Numbered from the stretch's first letter, positions 8,320 to 19,166 are shown. The stretch: DNA of 64,000 nucleotides from an uncultured Saprospiraceae bacterium (GCA_937942435.1 CALDEM010000019.1:79812-143811); one strand, 5' to 3'. Program-made: numbers and translations. The notes: generated by a model not told the origin, from the letters alone.

Positions 8320-9870
8320 TTAATGAAACACAACATGCACCAATATAAGTGATGCCATAAGCGCCCAACCATACCATTCTATTTTCTTGCCATCCGAGAA
8401 GAACAGATCTTTCCAAGATACAAGCCCTCCTGATAGGCTAATTAAAATCACTGTTATTAATCCACTCATGATGACAAAGAATGCCCTAACAAAATAGTTC
8501 ATCTCTGGAAATAAATATAGAATCAGAAACTGCACAGGCACTGTCATGATGAAGCCAATCAAAGCTCCCTTATGTGATGGCTTGATCAACAGAACAGCGC
8601 TACATATCAAGACGACAATACCACAATTAACAAAATACCTCAACTGGTTAAGGGTATGGGTGAAAGCTGATTCTGGGTTATTAAACTTGATATAGAGCAA
8701 TATGAGACCCATCAATATGCCTGTGAAAAGAGCAACGATTATGGTTTTTCTGCCCACACTAATCATGGATGCATCCGAAGCATCCTTATTGAGATATCCT
8801 TTATAGATATCTACGCTCCACAAGGTCGCTAGTGAGTTGAAGGTTGAGTCAACCGTACTCATCAATGAGGCAAACAATGCGCAAAGGATCAATCCTTTAA
8901 GTCCTATAGGAAGAAAGTTAGAAACGAGATATGGGAATGCCATATCAGGATCTTCGAGTCCACCTTGCTCTTGTAAGATGACATATAGTGCGATGCCTGG
9001 GATGATGATGATCAATGCCATCACATACTTCATGATGCCACCGACCATCAGCCCTATCTGCGCTTCTTTAAGTGACTTGGCAGCAAGTGATCGTTGCATC
9101 ACTGTTTGGTTAGCGCACCAATAATTAATATTGAGAAAGAACAAACCAAACATATGAATCCATGGCAACGTCTCATGATCAGCAGGTAAGTGCAAATGCA
9201 TATGACCCGATGCTTTTTCATAAAGCGCTGACCAACCTCCTGCGTGTTGTAGTGATACAATTAGAACAACGATACCGCCTAATAATAAAATTGTAAATTG
9301 AATAATATCCGTTTTTACAACAGCACTCAACCCTCCAAAGTAGGTATATATGGCTGAGAAGATACCAAGCCCGATAATTAGAATACCTACTCTAATGATT
9401 TTGTTTTCATGGATGACAGATAGATATTCGCCAAAGACTTGTTCTGCGGCATATGCACCCCAAAACAAAGCGGCGCCTAAAGTAATCGTGCCAAAGAGCG
9501 CAATGTTAGCAATAGTATAGCCAAGTCCGACTGTACTTCCAAGTCGCATCTTTATAAACTGCGTAATCGTGATGACTCTTTCTCGGAGATACATTGGTGC
9601 GAAAACAAAAGCTGCAAGTAGAATGCCTTGGATGGCATTGATCTCAAGATTGGCTTGAGCTAATCCAAACAAGTAGGCGGAACCCATCATGCCTAAAAAT
9701 TGATACCCATTGATATTGGTAGCTATTGTGGATAGAGCGATTGATGGCCAACGTAGATTGCGATTACTGAGGAAGTAGGATTCAGCACTTTCTGTAGCCA
9801 TGGATTTGGCGCTAAGCGCAGTGATCATGATAATTACAAAATATGCCAATACAATAATCAGATCTATCAT
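8320..9870 (-). CDS. Sodium:solute symporter (SSS family, SGLT-like)
   Basis: A 516-residue integral membrane protein with about 13-14 helices. Family signs are the N-terminal IDLIIVLAYFVIIM helix, YFLSNRNLRWPSIALSTIATNINGYQFLGM (an SSS sodium-site region) and the later FASLMSTVDSTFNSLATLW, which matches the conserved STxDSxxNS segment. The proteins co-transport sugars, sialic acids, inositols or other small solutes with sodium. The WCANQTVMQRSLAAKS stretch is typical of the SGLT-type branch, which suggests a sugar-like solute. The gene lies alone between convergent modA and divergent dgkA. Confidence 0.9.
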   Translation of the reverse strand: MIDLIIVLAYFVIIMITALSAKSMATESAESYFLSNRNLRWPSIALSTIATNINGYQFLGMMGSAYLFGLAQANLEINAIQGILLAAFVFAPMYLRERVITITQFIKMRLGSTVGLGYTIANIALFGTITLGAALFWGAYAAEQVFGEYLSVIHENKIIRVGILIIGLGIFSAIYTYFGGLSAVVKTDIIQFTILLLGGIVVLIVSLQHAGGWSALYEKASGHMHLHLPADHETLPWIHMFGLFFLNINYWCANQTVMQRSLAAKSLKEAQIGLMVGGIMKYVMALIIIIPGIALYVILQEQGGLEDPDMAFPYLVSNFLPIGLKGLILCALFASLMSTVDSTFNSLATLWSVDIYKGYLNKDASDASMISVGRKTIIVALFTGILMGLILLYIKFNNPESAFTHTLNQLRYFVNCGIVVLICSAVLLIKPSHKGALIGFIMTVPVQFLILYLFPEMNYFVRAFFVIMSGLITVILISLSGGLVSWKDLFFSDGKKIEWYGWALMASLILVHVVFH

Positions 9871-9937
9871 AGACTCCAGAAATATAAGATAAGATTGCTT
9901 AATTTCCTTTATTGCGGATAGACATATCAGAGAGAGA

Positions 9938-10300
9938 ATGATTAAATCAAGAATTTCCAGTGTTGTTCATGCGTGTCATGGTATTGCCGCGGCAATGAAA
10001 ACCGAAGCTAATATGAAGATCCATGCGTCGGTAGCATTGTTGGTTACCCTAGCTGCACTATTTTTTGACGTGTCAACTGTAGAATGGATGATCTTGCTGA
10101 TTTGTATAGGATGGGTGTTCATTGTAGAAATGATCAATACCTCTATCGAAGCGCTTTGTGACGTAGTGACCATGGAAGAAGATCCTAAGATAAAACTGGT
10201 TAAGGATGTATCAGCTGGTGCAGTATTGGTATCTGCGATAATGGCATCAATTATTGGTTTGCTTATATTTTTGCCATATATCAAGCGGTACTTCATATGA
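9938..10300 (+). CDS. dgkA: Diacylglycerol kinase family protein (undecaprenol or diacylglycerol kinase)
   Basis: A 120-residue membrane kinase of the DgkA family, usual length about 120. It has the short amphipathic N-terminus, three membrane helices and the family motif EMINTSIEALCDVV, followed by KLVKDVSAGAVLVSA. These residues form the active site that phosphorylates diacylglycerol or, in many non-enterobacterial species, undecaprenol. The protein acts in the inner membrane in lipid or cell-wall carrier recycling. It is divergent from the symporter gene, with a 67 bp spacer. Confidence 0.9.
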   Translation: MIKSRISSVVHACHGIAAAMKTEANMKIHASVALLVTLAALFFDVSTVEWMILLICIGWVFIVEMINTSIEALCDVVTMEEDPKIKLVKDVSAGAVLVSAIMASIIGLLIFLPYIKRYFI

Positions 10301-10358
10301 TTTGGATAATATTCGGTTTTTATGAACCGTTTTAGATTAGTAAGTTCATGTTGACCTT

Positions 10359-11267
10359 ATGTGTGAGAGACTATATGCTGATCTAACCTCCTGTATTGCT
10401 AAGACTACAGTCTTGGTGCTTAGTCTCTTGTTTCCCATATTCTTAATCTGTCAAAAAGAACTCAATCCAAAGTTCACAAAGTTCGAAGGAGATGTTTACG
10501 ATCTACCTTATGATTCGCTTCCTTTGGGCTATAGACCATATGTAGAAGAATTAGAACCGGCGTCTAAATTGAAATGGAAGAAGATCATGGTACGTGTTAG
10601 AAATACATCTCAGCCCTTTATGGACGTCGAGCTGACTAAAGGGTTTGGCATTATCTTTAAAAATCAAATGATGATACCAGAAGATGGCTATTACGAATTT
10701 ATATTGGCCAGTGACGATGGGTCTAAGTTGTGGATAGATGATGAGCTTATTGTAGATAACGATGGGATACATCAGATGAAAGTAGTACGCGATAGTGTCA
10801 ACCTGAAGAGGGGATTATATCCGATTAAGATATGGTACTATCAGGCCCTTCCATCCAAGTATGGATTTATATTTGATAGCCGATATCTCGGCCCTGAAAA
10901 AAAGCAAGATCAACAAATAACTGAGCCAATAGTATGGGATGGAGACATCCTTTTCGAATTTGATCATTATGAGCTCAGCGATAATGGCTTCGCAAAGTTA
11001 GATAGTCTTGTAAGTCTCATCTCTAATAACAAGATAGAAGCAGTCACCATCATGGGACATACAGATGATACAGGTTCCATGGATTATAATTACTCATTGT
11101 CAGAGAAGCGCGCAGAATCTATAAAGAGATATATAGAAAACGCGGCTAGCCAAGTAGAGGTCAGACTAACTGCCATAGGCTATGGAGAAAACCAGCCACG
11201 CGTACCTAATGATTCTCCAATAAACAGAGCCAAGAATAGAAGGGTAGAGCTGCTGTTGAATCAATGA
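10359..11267 (+). CDS. PA14 domain plus OmpA-like peptidoglycan-binding protein
   Basis: A 302-residue protein with an N-terminal hydrophobic signal (residues about 14-30), a PA14-type beta domain (about 45-180, with PEDGYYEFILASDDGSKLWID and GLYPIKIWYYQ) and a C-terminal OmpA domain (about 195-302, with ILFEFDHYELSDNG, MGHTDDTGSMDYN and PRVPNDSPINRAKNRRVEL). OmpA domains bind peptidoglycan; PA14 domains bind carbohydrate or act as adhesive modules. The likely place is the periplasmic face of the outer membrane, holding a sugar-binding module next to the wall. The pairing is less common than OmpA with a barrel. The 5' flank is 58 bp from dgkA. Confidence 0.85.
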   Translation: MCERLYADLTSCIAKTTVLVLSLLFPIFLICQKELNPKFTKFEGDVYDLPYDSLPLGYRPYVEELEPASKLKWKKIMVRVRNTSQPFMDVELTKGFGIIFKNQMMIPEDGYYEFILASDDGSKLWIDDELIVDNDGIHQMKVVRDSVNLKRGLYPIKIWYYQALPSKYGFIFDSRYLGPEKKQDQQITEPIVWDGDILFEFDHYELSDNGFAKLDSLVSLISNNKIEAVTIMGHTDDTGSMDYNYSLSEKRAESIKRYIENAASQVEVRLTAIGYGENQPRVPNDSPINRAKNRRVELLLNQ

Positions 11268-11863
11268 TGATAATTACTTTCTTCTAATTCAACGCTTATC
11301 TTGACGGTGCTTTATGCACACTGCAGTTATAAAGGTTGGAGTAAAAATTGTAGTACAGTGTTCTTTGTTTTGTGTGACAATGGATGATTTATAGGGGGCT
11401 GCCTTAGTCGCACGAGCTAAAAAATCACGTGGTTAATGCGCTCACTTCCTCAGCAGTTTGATAAAGTGTAATTGCTAAACAAAACCTATACTTTGGTGCT
11501 GAGGTTATAAATCAGATGATTTTGCTCAACTTTTTTAAAAGAACAAATAATTTCAATTATTTATTCTTTAATAAAGTATTAGGTTTTTAAAAGGTAGACG
11601 GCGTTCTTTTTGCTGACTGCAATCGTGATGTTAGCAAATAAGAGGTCTGGAGAACTTTATTTCGAGAGTGTGTTAATCCTATTTCTATTTAAGGTTCTTC
11701 ATTTATGCTCGATGATGTAATTGCGCTTGACAGGATGCTTTATGTCACTACAATTGCAATTGAAAAAAGAAGGAGATCTGGAGATCTGTAGATCGGCATT
11801 TTAATTACAGGATCATTCCAATCTGATTCTGGTTTTTGACCGCTTGCTCCATAGCCTAATCAA
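11268..11863. other. Gene-free interval of about 600 bp with a hairpin and a degenerate repeat
   Basis: No frame in this stretch gives a protein that I recognise. It contains an imperfect inverted repeat at 11448-11504 and two similar words, CTTGACGGTGCTTTATG near 11300 and CTTGACAGGATGCTTTATG near 11726, each followed by a related AT-rich tail. A frame from 11705 (MLDDVIALDRMLYVTT, 28 codons) could be the relic of a longer gene, but nothing supports expression. The interval lies between convergent genes, so it is not expected to hold their promoters. It may be a decayed gene or carry a small RNA. Confidence 0.4.
11448..11504. repeat. Imperfect inverted repeat / potential RNA hairpin
   Basis: The left arm CCTCAGCA (11448-11455) and the right arm TGCTGAGG (11497-11504) are exact complements. 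Inside them AAAGTGTA (11463-11470) pairs with TATACTTT (11487-11494), with one G-U wobble in the plus-strand transcript. This gives two 8 bp helices separated by an asymmetric internal loop and a 16 nt apical loop. There is no T-run after it, so it is not a classical terminator. The wobble pair would favour a plus-strand RNA. Confidence 0.4.
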
Positions 11864-12793
11864 TCAACGATTATACTTGAATATCTTAGCAACTCCATAC
11901 TTGCCTTCATTACTGATATAGAGATTGTAATCACTGTCAAACACAATACCTTCAGGTTGTCTATGTAGCTCTTCATCCAAGAAGTCCAAAGATTTCACAT
12001 TTGCTTCACGATCGATTACGACCATTGTTTTACCAACACTTGATAGCAAATAATATGAGCTGTCATGATTGTTGTAAGCTATTGCTGATGGAGCAAATGA
12101 CTTAAGCCGCTTTTTATAATCTTTGATCATTGCTTCTTCAAGATTAGAAGAAGAAAGTTGTGTGTTACAATATTGTAGGAGTGTGCTATCAGCGATAACG
12201 AGTAGCGGCTCTTCTTTAAATTGTTGAGCGACAACGTCAAATCCATAGACAACTTTTGTCTTTTTTAGTTTTTGCTTGGACTTGATGCTTGGCTTTCCTT
12301 TACAGGCTAAGAGTAGCATGGAGTTAGCGGCATCATAACCTAATCCTTCGATATCATTTGCACCTTTGAGTCTTGTAGGTATGACATTAGATTGGCTGTC
12401 AGATAGTATCTGATGAAGTGTTCCATTGCTCTCGACTACATACAACATGTCCCCGACCACTTCTATGCCCTCATAGTCTCCTTTATCTCCAAATGATTGA
12501 GTAGATATAACTTCTCCAGTGTTTATGTCAAGAGTATAACTTACACCCATTTCGTCATTGATAGCGATTAACTCCTTCTTAGTTTCGTGATATGCCAGTC
12601 CGGATATTTCTTTCAATTTGGATGTTAATGACCATACCTTATCAGGTGCGTTGATACTATATGAAGATCGAGAAGGAGATATTTCCTTAGCTGCTTCAGC
12701 TGTGGCAATGGCTGATTCTTTCTTGGTAGCATCGCAACTGCTGAGGGTATTTAAAAAGAATAGTGCTATCAACCACATAGTTAAACTTTGCAT
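11864..12793 (-). CDS. SdiA-regulated-like beta-propeller lipoprotein
   Basis: This lipoprotein of about 309 residues has a type II signal (MQSLTMWLIALFFLNTLSSC, lipidated Cys20). The rest looks like the SdiA-regulated domain, a propeller fold: LKEISGLAYHETKKELIAINDE is the family's opening repeat, then DKGDYEGIEVVGDMLYVVESNG, and near the end RQPEGIVFDSDYNLYISNEG. Its biochemical role is not established; relatives resemble phytase-like esterases and may bind metal. I use the second ATG, which removes the overlap with the upstream LLM gene (whose stop is 4 bp away) and leaves a clean signal. The pair is probably co-transcribed. Confidence 0.8.
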   Translation of the reverse strand: MQSLTMWLIALFFLNTLSSCDATKKESAIATAEAAKEISPSRSSYSINAPDKVWSLTSKLKEISGLAYHETKKELIAINDEMGVSYTLDINTGEVISTQSFGDKGDYEGIEVVGDMLYVVESNGTLHQILSDSQSNVIPTRLKGANDIEGLGYDAANSMLLLACKGKPSIKSKQKLKKTKVVYGFDVVAQQFKEEPLLVIADSTLLQYCNTQLSSSNLEEAMIKDYKKRLKSFAPSAIAYNNHDSSYYLLSSVGKTMVVIDREANVKSLDFLDEELHRQPEGIVFDSDYNLYISNEGKYGVAKIFKYNR

Positions 12794-12797
12794 GACT

Positions 12798-13955
12798 TTA
12801 TTTTCTGATTGCATGAGCTAATGGAGTGAGTGGTGGTCTTAAAGGTATGCGATTTTGAACGATTGGCATAGAACATGTCTTCAGACGTGGCAATACATAC
12901 TGGGCGAAGAGCTCACACTCGTCCTTGTGAGGGTAGCCAGAAAAGATAAATGACCTGATACCCATATCCATATATCGATTGATCTTTTTAACTATCTGAT
13001 CTGGATCGCCAACTAGAGCAGCGCCACATCCAGACCGAGCTCTTCCGATACCTGTCCACAGATGATCTTCGACAAAACCCTCCTTGTCACTTTCAGATCT
13101 CATCTGACTCTGCCTGGATACACCGAGTGACTTTGCGTCTAAGGCTCTGTTACGTATTTCAGCTCCAGCCTCTTCATCTATCTGTGACATGAGCCTCTTT
13201 GCTGCGGCTCGTGCTTCATCCTCTGTCTCTCGTACGATCACGTGGATCCTTAATCCAAAGTCTACCTTTCGTCCATAAGAAGAAGCCTTCATACTCATTG
13301 TAGTCATTAACTCATGGAGTTTTGATTCTGTCTCTGGCCACATAAGATATACATCACAGTGCTCTGCGCATAGATCAACGCCTGCTGGGGAGTATCCGCC
13401 AAAGTAAAGTAATGGCCCACCATTCTGCTGGTAGGACTTTACAGGTTCGGAACCCAACTGGATATTATAAAAGCTGCCGCTATAGTCTATATGTTCTTGT
13501 GTCCATCCTTGCTTCAATATGTGGATGACTTCTCTCGATCGTTGATATCGATCTTCAGAAGAGAGTTTCGTGCCAGGTAGATCAGAAGAGATGATATTTA
13601 TAGTGAGTCTACCCTTGAGGATATGATCTAACGTGGCGATTGCTCGACCAAGCATCGGTGGGTGTATCTCCCCACATCTGATGGCAGTAAGCAGATTGAT
13701 ATGCTTTGTGAGTGGTGCAACAGCGGAGGCAAATGTCATGGTATCTTGACCTACTTGATATGATGATGGACAGAGTATATTACGATAACCCAGTTTGTCT
13801 GCTGTCAGTAAGATATCGGAGGCATTGGACCAGTTGCTCCTATACTTAGGATCATGGGCTCCCAGATATTGATCATCACCATTGCATATGGGAGCAAACC
13901 ACGATACCTCCGCTGCATCAAGAGATGCCGATCTTATATCTATTTTTTTAATCAT
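12798..13955 (-). CDS. LLM class flavin-dependent monooxygenase, alkanesulfonate monooxygenase-like
   Basis: A 385-residue luciferase-like monooxygenase close to SsuD in layout. It has [19 protein letters not shown] near the start, [62 protein letters not shown], and [23 protein letters not shown]. SsuD-type enzymes use reduced FMN to release sulfite from alkanesulfonates; a flavin reductase partner is needed and none is visible nearby. The sulfonate role is inferred from the family. The gene precedes the SdiA-regulated-like lipoprotein gene by 4 bp. Confidence 0.85.
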   Translation of the reverse strand: MIKKIDIRSASLDAAEVSWFAPICNGDDQYLGAHDPKYRSNWSNASDILLTADKLGYRNILCPSSYQVGQDTMTFASAVAPLTKHINLLTAIRCGEIHPPMLGRAIATLDHILKGRLTINIISSDLPGTKLSSEDRYQRSREVIHILKQGWTQEHIDYSGSFYNIQLGSEPVKSYQQNGGPLLYFGGYSPAGVDLCAEHCDVYLMWPETESKLHELMTTMSMKASSYGRKVDFGLRIHVIVRETEDEARAAAKRLMSQIDEEAGAEIRNRALDAKSLGVSRQSQMRSESDKEGFVEDHLWTGIGRARSGCGAALVGDPDQIVKKINRYMDMGIRSFIFSGYPHKDECELFAQYVLPRLKTCSMPIVQNRIPLRPPLTPLAHAIRK

Positions 13956-14175
13956 ACTTTGTTCAGATCTTTACTCATACCACACAACCGAAATGTTCAC
14001 CTAAGCTGGAAGAAGAACAATTTATTCAATCTTACTTAACAAAGCCTCGATAAAGTGAACAATTAGATGGATATTTGAGTGTCGTTGTGAGATTATACCT
14101 TTCTAAAGAGGTTCTTAAAAACTATTTGCATAATTAATTTGGATCTTAAGTCTAACCCTTAAGAAAGAACAACTT

Positions 14176-15873
14176 ATGAATAAAATCGTTTCTCTCTCAT
14201 CATTTGATCGCCAAAAACGAAAAGAGCAGATAGCTAGTGAAAGGTATGATCTTTTAGTTATCGGCGGTGGTGCTACCGGATGTGGGATAGCTTTGGATGC
14301 AGCGGCAAGAGGATTAAAAACAGCTTTAGTAGAAAAGCGAGATTTTGCTTCCGGGACTAGTTCAAAATCGACTAAGCTCATTCATGGCGGGCTTCGCTAT
14401 CTAAAGCAACTCGACATCGCCTTGGTAAGAGAGTCTGGTACAGAAAGAGCTATTGTCAACAAGTTAGCTCCTCATCTATGTCTTCCTGAGAAGATGCTCC
14501 TACCGATTATCGTCGACGGTACTTTTGGCAAGTATTCAACTTCTCTAGGACTCTGGGTCTACGACAAGTTAGCAGGTGTCGATAAAGAAGATAGCCGAGT
14601 GATGCTTTCTAAAAAGCAAGCGCAGACTAAGGAGCCTCTATTGGATCCGACAACCTTAAAAGGTGCCGGATATTATGCAGAGTATAGAACTGATGATGCT
14701 AGACTGACGATAGAGTTGATTAAAAAAGCGGCTTCATTGGGAGCCCTTCCGATCAATTATCTGGAGGTAACGGACTTCGTTTACGACGGGGATCGCATAT
14801 GCGGAGTAACTTGTAAGGATCTATTAGATCAGAGTGAGGTTAAGATTAAAGCGAAGCAGGTCGTCTCAGCAGGAGGCCCGTGGGTAGACAAGTTGAGAGC
14901 GATCAATGATTCTATAACCAATAAGAGATTGCAGTTGACCAAAGGTGTGCACATAGTAGTGCCATTTGATAGATTACCGCTGAAGCAGTCGGTTTACTTT
15001 GATGTGCCTGATGGTCGCATGATATTCTCCATACCACGAGGCAAGGTCACTTACATAGGGACAACGGATACGGTTTATACCGGTTCGTTAGATCGAGTAG
15101 TGGCAACTGAGAAAGATCGAGATTACTTACTTCACGCAGTCAACAACACCTTCCCAACTATTACGCTGACCAAGTATGATATCATCAGTAATTGGGCTGG
15201 ACTGAGACCGCTGATTCATGAAGATGGCAAGTCTCCTTCTGAGTTAAGTAGGAAAGATGAGATATTTGAGGCTCCCGATGGTCTCGTGTCGATAGCTGGA
15301 GGTAAGTTGACGGGTTATCGTAAGATGGCAGAACGTATCGTAGATAAGGTGACCAGCAAGTTATCTAAAGATTCAGGTGCAACTTTTGGTAAGTCTACCA
15401 CTAAAAAGATAGCCTTAACGCCAGAGCCATTGCAGGATAACAAAGCAGTAAGAGCATATATTAGCGAAGTGTCAAGTATGTGCAAGGATGTAGGTATTGA
15501 TCCATACTATGGGTGGTATCTCGTTACTAACTATGGCCGTCAAGCGGCAAATATCATGACTGCATTACCTAATTATAAGTCGGAGGATCAAGAGGTCAAC
15601 ATAGCTTTATCAGAACTTGATTTTTGTCTTGAGCATGAGATGGTACAAAGAGCAGAGGACTTCTTTATCAGACGCACAGGGAGGTTGTACTTTGATATTC
15701 TGAGTATTGAAAAGATTAAAGAGGCTGTGATCACGAGGCTAGCAGAATCTCTTGAGTGGTCTGCTGATAGATTAAAAAAAGAACGCGAGATTATGGACGC
15801 TTTGATCCATGATGCTACTCATTATTATGAAAGCGAAGAGGTGCCAGCATTGGCGCATGATGTGGTTGCGTGA
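14176..15873 (+). CDS. glpD: Aerobic glycerol-3-phosphate dehydrogenase (FAD)
   Basis: A 565-residue FAD enzyme that oxidises sn-glycerol 3-phosphate to dihydroxyacetone phosphate and passes electrons to the quinone pool at the inner membrane. The dinucleotide-binding motif LLVIGGGATGCGIALDAA is at residues about 26-43, then TSSKSTKLIHGGLRYL, VSAGGPWVDKL, FSIPRGKVTYIGTTDT and WAGLRPLI, all typical of GlpD. The C-terminal helical domain (about 390-560) is complete. glpK lies 640 bp downstream on the same strand, separated by a decayed oxidoreductase gene, so the pair probably serves glycerol catabolism. No glpF is seen. Confidence 0.95.
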   Translation: MNKIVSLSSFDRQKRKEQIASERYDLLVIGGGATGCGIALDAAARGLKTALVEKRDFASGTSSKSTKLIHGGLRYLKQLDIALVRESGTERAIVNKLAPHLCLPEKMLLPIIVDGTFGKYSTSLGLWVYDKLAGVDKEDSRVMLSKKQAQTKEPLLDPTTLKGAGYYAEYRTDDARLTIELIKKAASLGALPINYLEVTDFVYDGDRICGVTCKDLLDQSEVKIKAKQVVSAGGPWVDKLRAINDSITNKRLQLTKGVHIVVPFDRLPLKQSVYFDVPDGRMIFSIPRGKVTYIGTTDTVYTGSLDRVVATEKDRDYLLHAVNNTFPTITLTKYDIISNWAGLRPLIHEDGKSPSELSRKDEIFEAPDGLVSIAGGKLTGYRKMAERIVDKVTSKLSKDSGATFGKSTTKKIALTPEPLQDNKAVRAYISEVSSMCKDVGIDPYYGWYLVTNYGRQAANIMTALPNYKSEDQEVNIALSELDFCLEHEMVQRAEDFFIRRTGRLYFDILSIEKIKEAVITRLAESLEWSADRLKKEREIMDALIHDATHYYESEEVPALAHDVVA

Positions 15874-15982
15874 GGTCGATTTTTATAAAAACGGATTTAA
15901 GTTCTCATCTATATGTATTGGAGATAGATGTCATGATCAACAACTAGTCGGGTACTATGCAAGATGACTTTTAGGAAATCCA

Positions 15983-16310
15983 TCAGATCAATCTCCAAGC
16001 CTTTCGAGCCTTACGGCTGAGCATCTTATTTGCCTCTATTGCCAATGAATTTTTCCTTTTCAGGTTTATAGTTTAACTTTTTTCCAAGTCTCCAAGAGAT
16101 CAGGCCAAGATGTATAGGAAGGGGTATCTCACGGGCATATTCTAAAATTTGATTCTCGTTGTGTGCGTGATTTAGCAGCATCTACAAAGTTCTGTTGATG
16201 ACCAGGAGACCACGGTATTATTATTGGCATAGCCACATATTAATCTTGCTTTTTCTCCTAAAATCTCCAATGAGCGAATGGGCAACTCGACTCATTATTG
16301 GGTTGCAATG
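15983..16310 (-). pseudogene. Decayed C-terminal fragment of a Gfo/Idh/MocA family oxidoreductase
   Basis: The minus strand between glpD and glpK holds pieces of one family in successive frames. Upstream comes LEILGEKARLICGYANN, then PWSPGHQQNFVDAAKSR in a second frame, then HLGLISWRLGKKLNYKPEKE in another, and finally EANKMLSRKARKAWRLI followed by TGA at 15983-15985. In order these match the end of Gfo/Idh/MocA dehydrogenases of the Bacteroidota type (SPGHHQNFLDCVKSR, then CHLGxISWRLGRKLxWDP, then ExANxMLxRxxRxxW). At least three frame changes are needed, and I find no N-terminal NAD-binding half. It is therefore an inactivated remnant. The flanks 15874-15982 and 16311-16515 show nothing I recognise beyond the glpK upstream region. 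Confidence 0.7.
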
Positions 16311-16497
16311 GTGATACCGGTAAAGCTAGATACTAGGCACAATTATGAAATGGACAGAATGATCAGTATGACAGATTGCAGCGGATATAGATCTGTTGGC
16401 CAACTTGTTTACGTGCAAGAAAGAAGTACTTCGTTTGCATAACTACTCTAAGATATTGACTACTTTGGTCTTGTTATTTTTCACAATTTCTAATTGA

Positions 16498-18015
<1,518 letters not shown>

Positions 18016-18019
18016 ACTT

Positions 18020-18655
18020 ATGTTTTCTATACTGATTAAGATTATAAAATGGTTGTTGGTTTTGATACTGCCATTTGTTGTTTTAGTCAGAGGTGCGATT
18101 TATTTTCATGCAGAGATTGGGTATGGGCCATGGTTGTCGATGGCAGCTGGTGTCATAATAACTGTTGTGTTGCTAGTGCTCTATATGACTGTCATCCATG
18201 GTATGTTTTCAAGTACATTAGGTGGTATAAAAGCATTTAAGACTCGTGGTTACGTAGCGGCCTTTGTGTTATTGGGTTTTGTAGCCCAAGGCGTGTTTTT
18301 TATATCTTCTAACAACTTGAAAAGCGAGTCTCTTTCTAAAGAACTAAGATCGTTACATCCGATAGTAAGGATAGCTGTGAGCATAGTCACCATCATAGAT
18401 GATGATCTGATTGTCACTGATGCTACAAGACAGAGCAGTGATTATGAACGAATGGGATTGCCGGTCAATGAAAGATCTCTGCACTATCCTCAGAAAGATG
18501 GATATGCGTATGCTGTAGATATGAGGACCAAGCATCGTTCTTCATTTAGGAATTTCTTGCTTCAGAATTATTTTAGATTGATGGGATTTAAAACCTTACA
18601 GCATTCGGGTACGGCACCGCATCTCCATATATCATTAAAAAAGTCAAAAGTCTAA
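18020..18655 (+). CDS. Membrane-anchored protein with an M15/LAS-type metallopeptidase-like domain
   Basis: A 211-residue protein with three hydrophobic segments (residues about 5-27, 34-60 and 75-95) and a C-terminal soluble domain of about 110 residues. That domain carries SLHYPQKDGYAYAVDM and, close to the end, GTAPHLHISL. A serine-x-His then Ala-x-Asp, with a final His-x-His, is the zinc-ligand pattern of LAS-family peptidases (D-Ala-D-Ala carboxypeptidase M15, hedgehog-like). Here the His-to-Asp spacing is longer than the standard pattern, so the assignment is tentative. If right, it is an inner membrane-tethered wall-active hydrolase. It lies 4 bp after glpK and 30 bp before ridA. Confidence 0.6.
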   Translation: MFSILIKIIKWLLVLILPFVVLVRGAIYFHAEIGYGPWLSMAAGVIITVVLLVLYMTVIHGMFSSTLGGIKAFKTRGYVAAFVLLGFVAQGVFFISSNNLKSESLSKELRSLHPIVRIAVSIVTIIDDDLIVTDATRQSSDYERMGLPVNERSLHYPQKDGYAYAVDMRTKHRSSFRNFLLQNYFRLMGFKTLQHSGTAPHLHISLKKSKV

Positions 18656-18685
18656 ATCGAAAGATTCATCTAACAAAACATAGTT

Positions 18686-19057
18686 ATGCCAAATCCCCCA
18701 CATTATAGCCCAGTTATAAAAAGCGGTGATCTAATTATCACATCAGGTCAACTACCGATTATAAATAGAGAGACTAAAGAAGTGCCTGCTGGTATAGCAG
18801 CGCAAACGCAAGTAGTCTTACAGAAAGTAGAAGAGATCATGAAGCAATATGGATTGACCAAAAGGCATATTATAAAAACGACAGCCTTTATCACCGACAT
18901 TGCTTATTGGGATATAGTTAATGATGTCTATGCTTCTTTTTTTGGAGTAGAGTACAAGCCTGCAAGAAGTATACTTCCTATAAATGCCCTTCATTATGGT
19001 TGCTTGATAGAGTTAGAGGCCATAGGCTCTTTTACGCTCCCAGAGACAAATGTATAG
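18686..19057 (+). CDS. RidA family deaminase (enamine/imine hydrolase)
   Basis: A 123-residue RidA/YjgF/UK114 protein. Family members form trimers in the cytoplasm and hydrolyse reactive 2-aminoacrylate-type enamines released by PLP enzymes. It has SGDLIITSGQLPI near residue 15, VVLQKVEEIMKQYGLTKRHIIKTTAFITD in the middle, and PARSILPINALHYGCLIELEAIGS at the end, containing the conserved arginine and the glutamate after the glycine. The length fits the family. Confidence 0.9.
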   Translation: MPNPPHYSPVIKSGDLIITSGQLPIINRETKEVPAGIAAQTQVVLQKVEEIMKQYGLTKRHIIKTTAFITDIAYWDIVNDVYASFFGVEYKPARSILPINALHYGCLIELEAIGSFTLPETNV

Positions 19058-19121
19058 TCCTACATACTTGGTGCTTTGCATTTTATAATGGCCATGTTAA
19101 TTAACTTTTCAAGTAATTAAG

Positions 19122-19166
19122 AAGAGTGAATTCTTATTTCAGGAGACACTGAAACAGCACTCTTTT
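19122..19166 (+). terminator. Two-tier stem-loop downstream of the RidA gene
   Basis: The outer arms AAGAGTG (19122-19128) and CACTCTT (19158-19164) enclose a second exact pair, TTTCAG (19137-19142) and CTGAAA (19149-19154), with a 6 nt loop. A run of four T ends the structure. It may be a weak rho-independent terminator for the glpK-ridA transcript or a folded 5' leader of the yebC-like gene that begins 47 bp later. Confidence 0.4.

Noticed and set aside
11705-11791. 28-codon ORF in the 600 bp gap
   Set aside because: It is short, has no recognised motif and no promoter or overlap; it could be chance.
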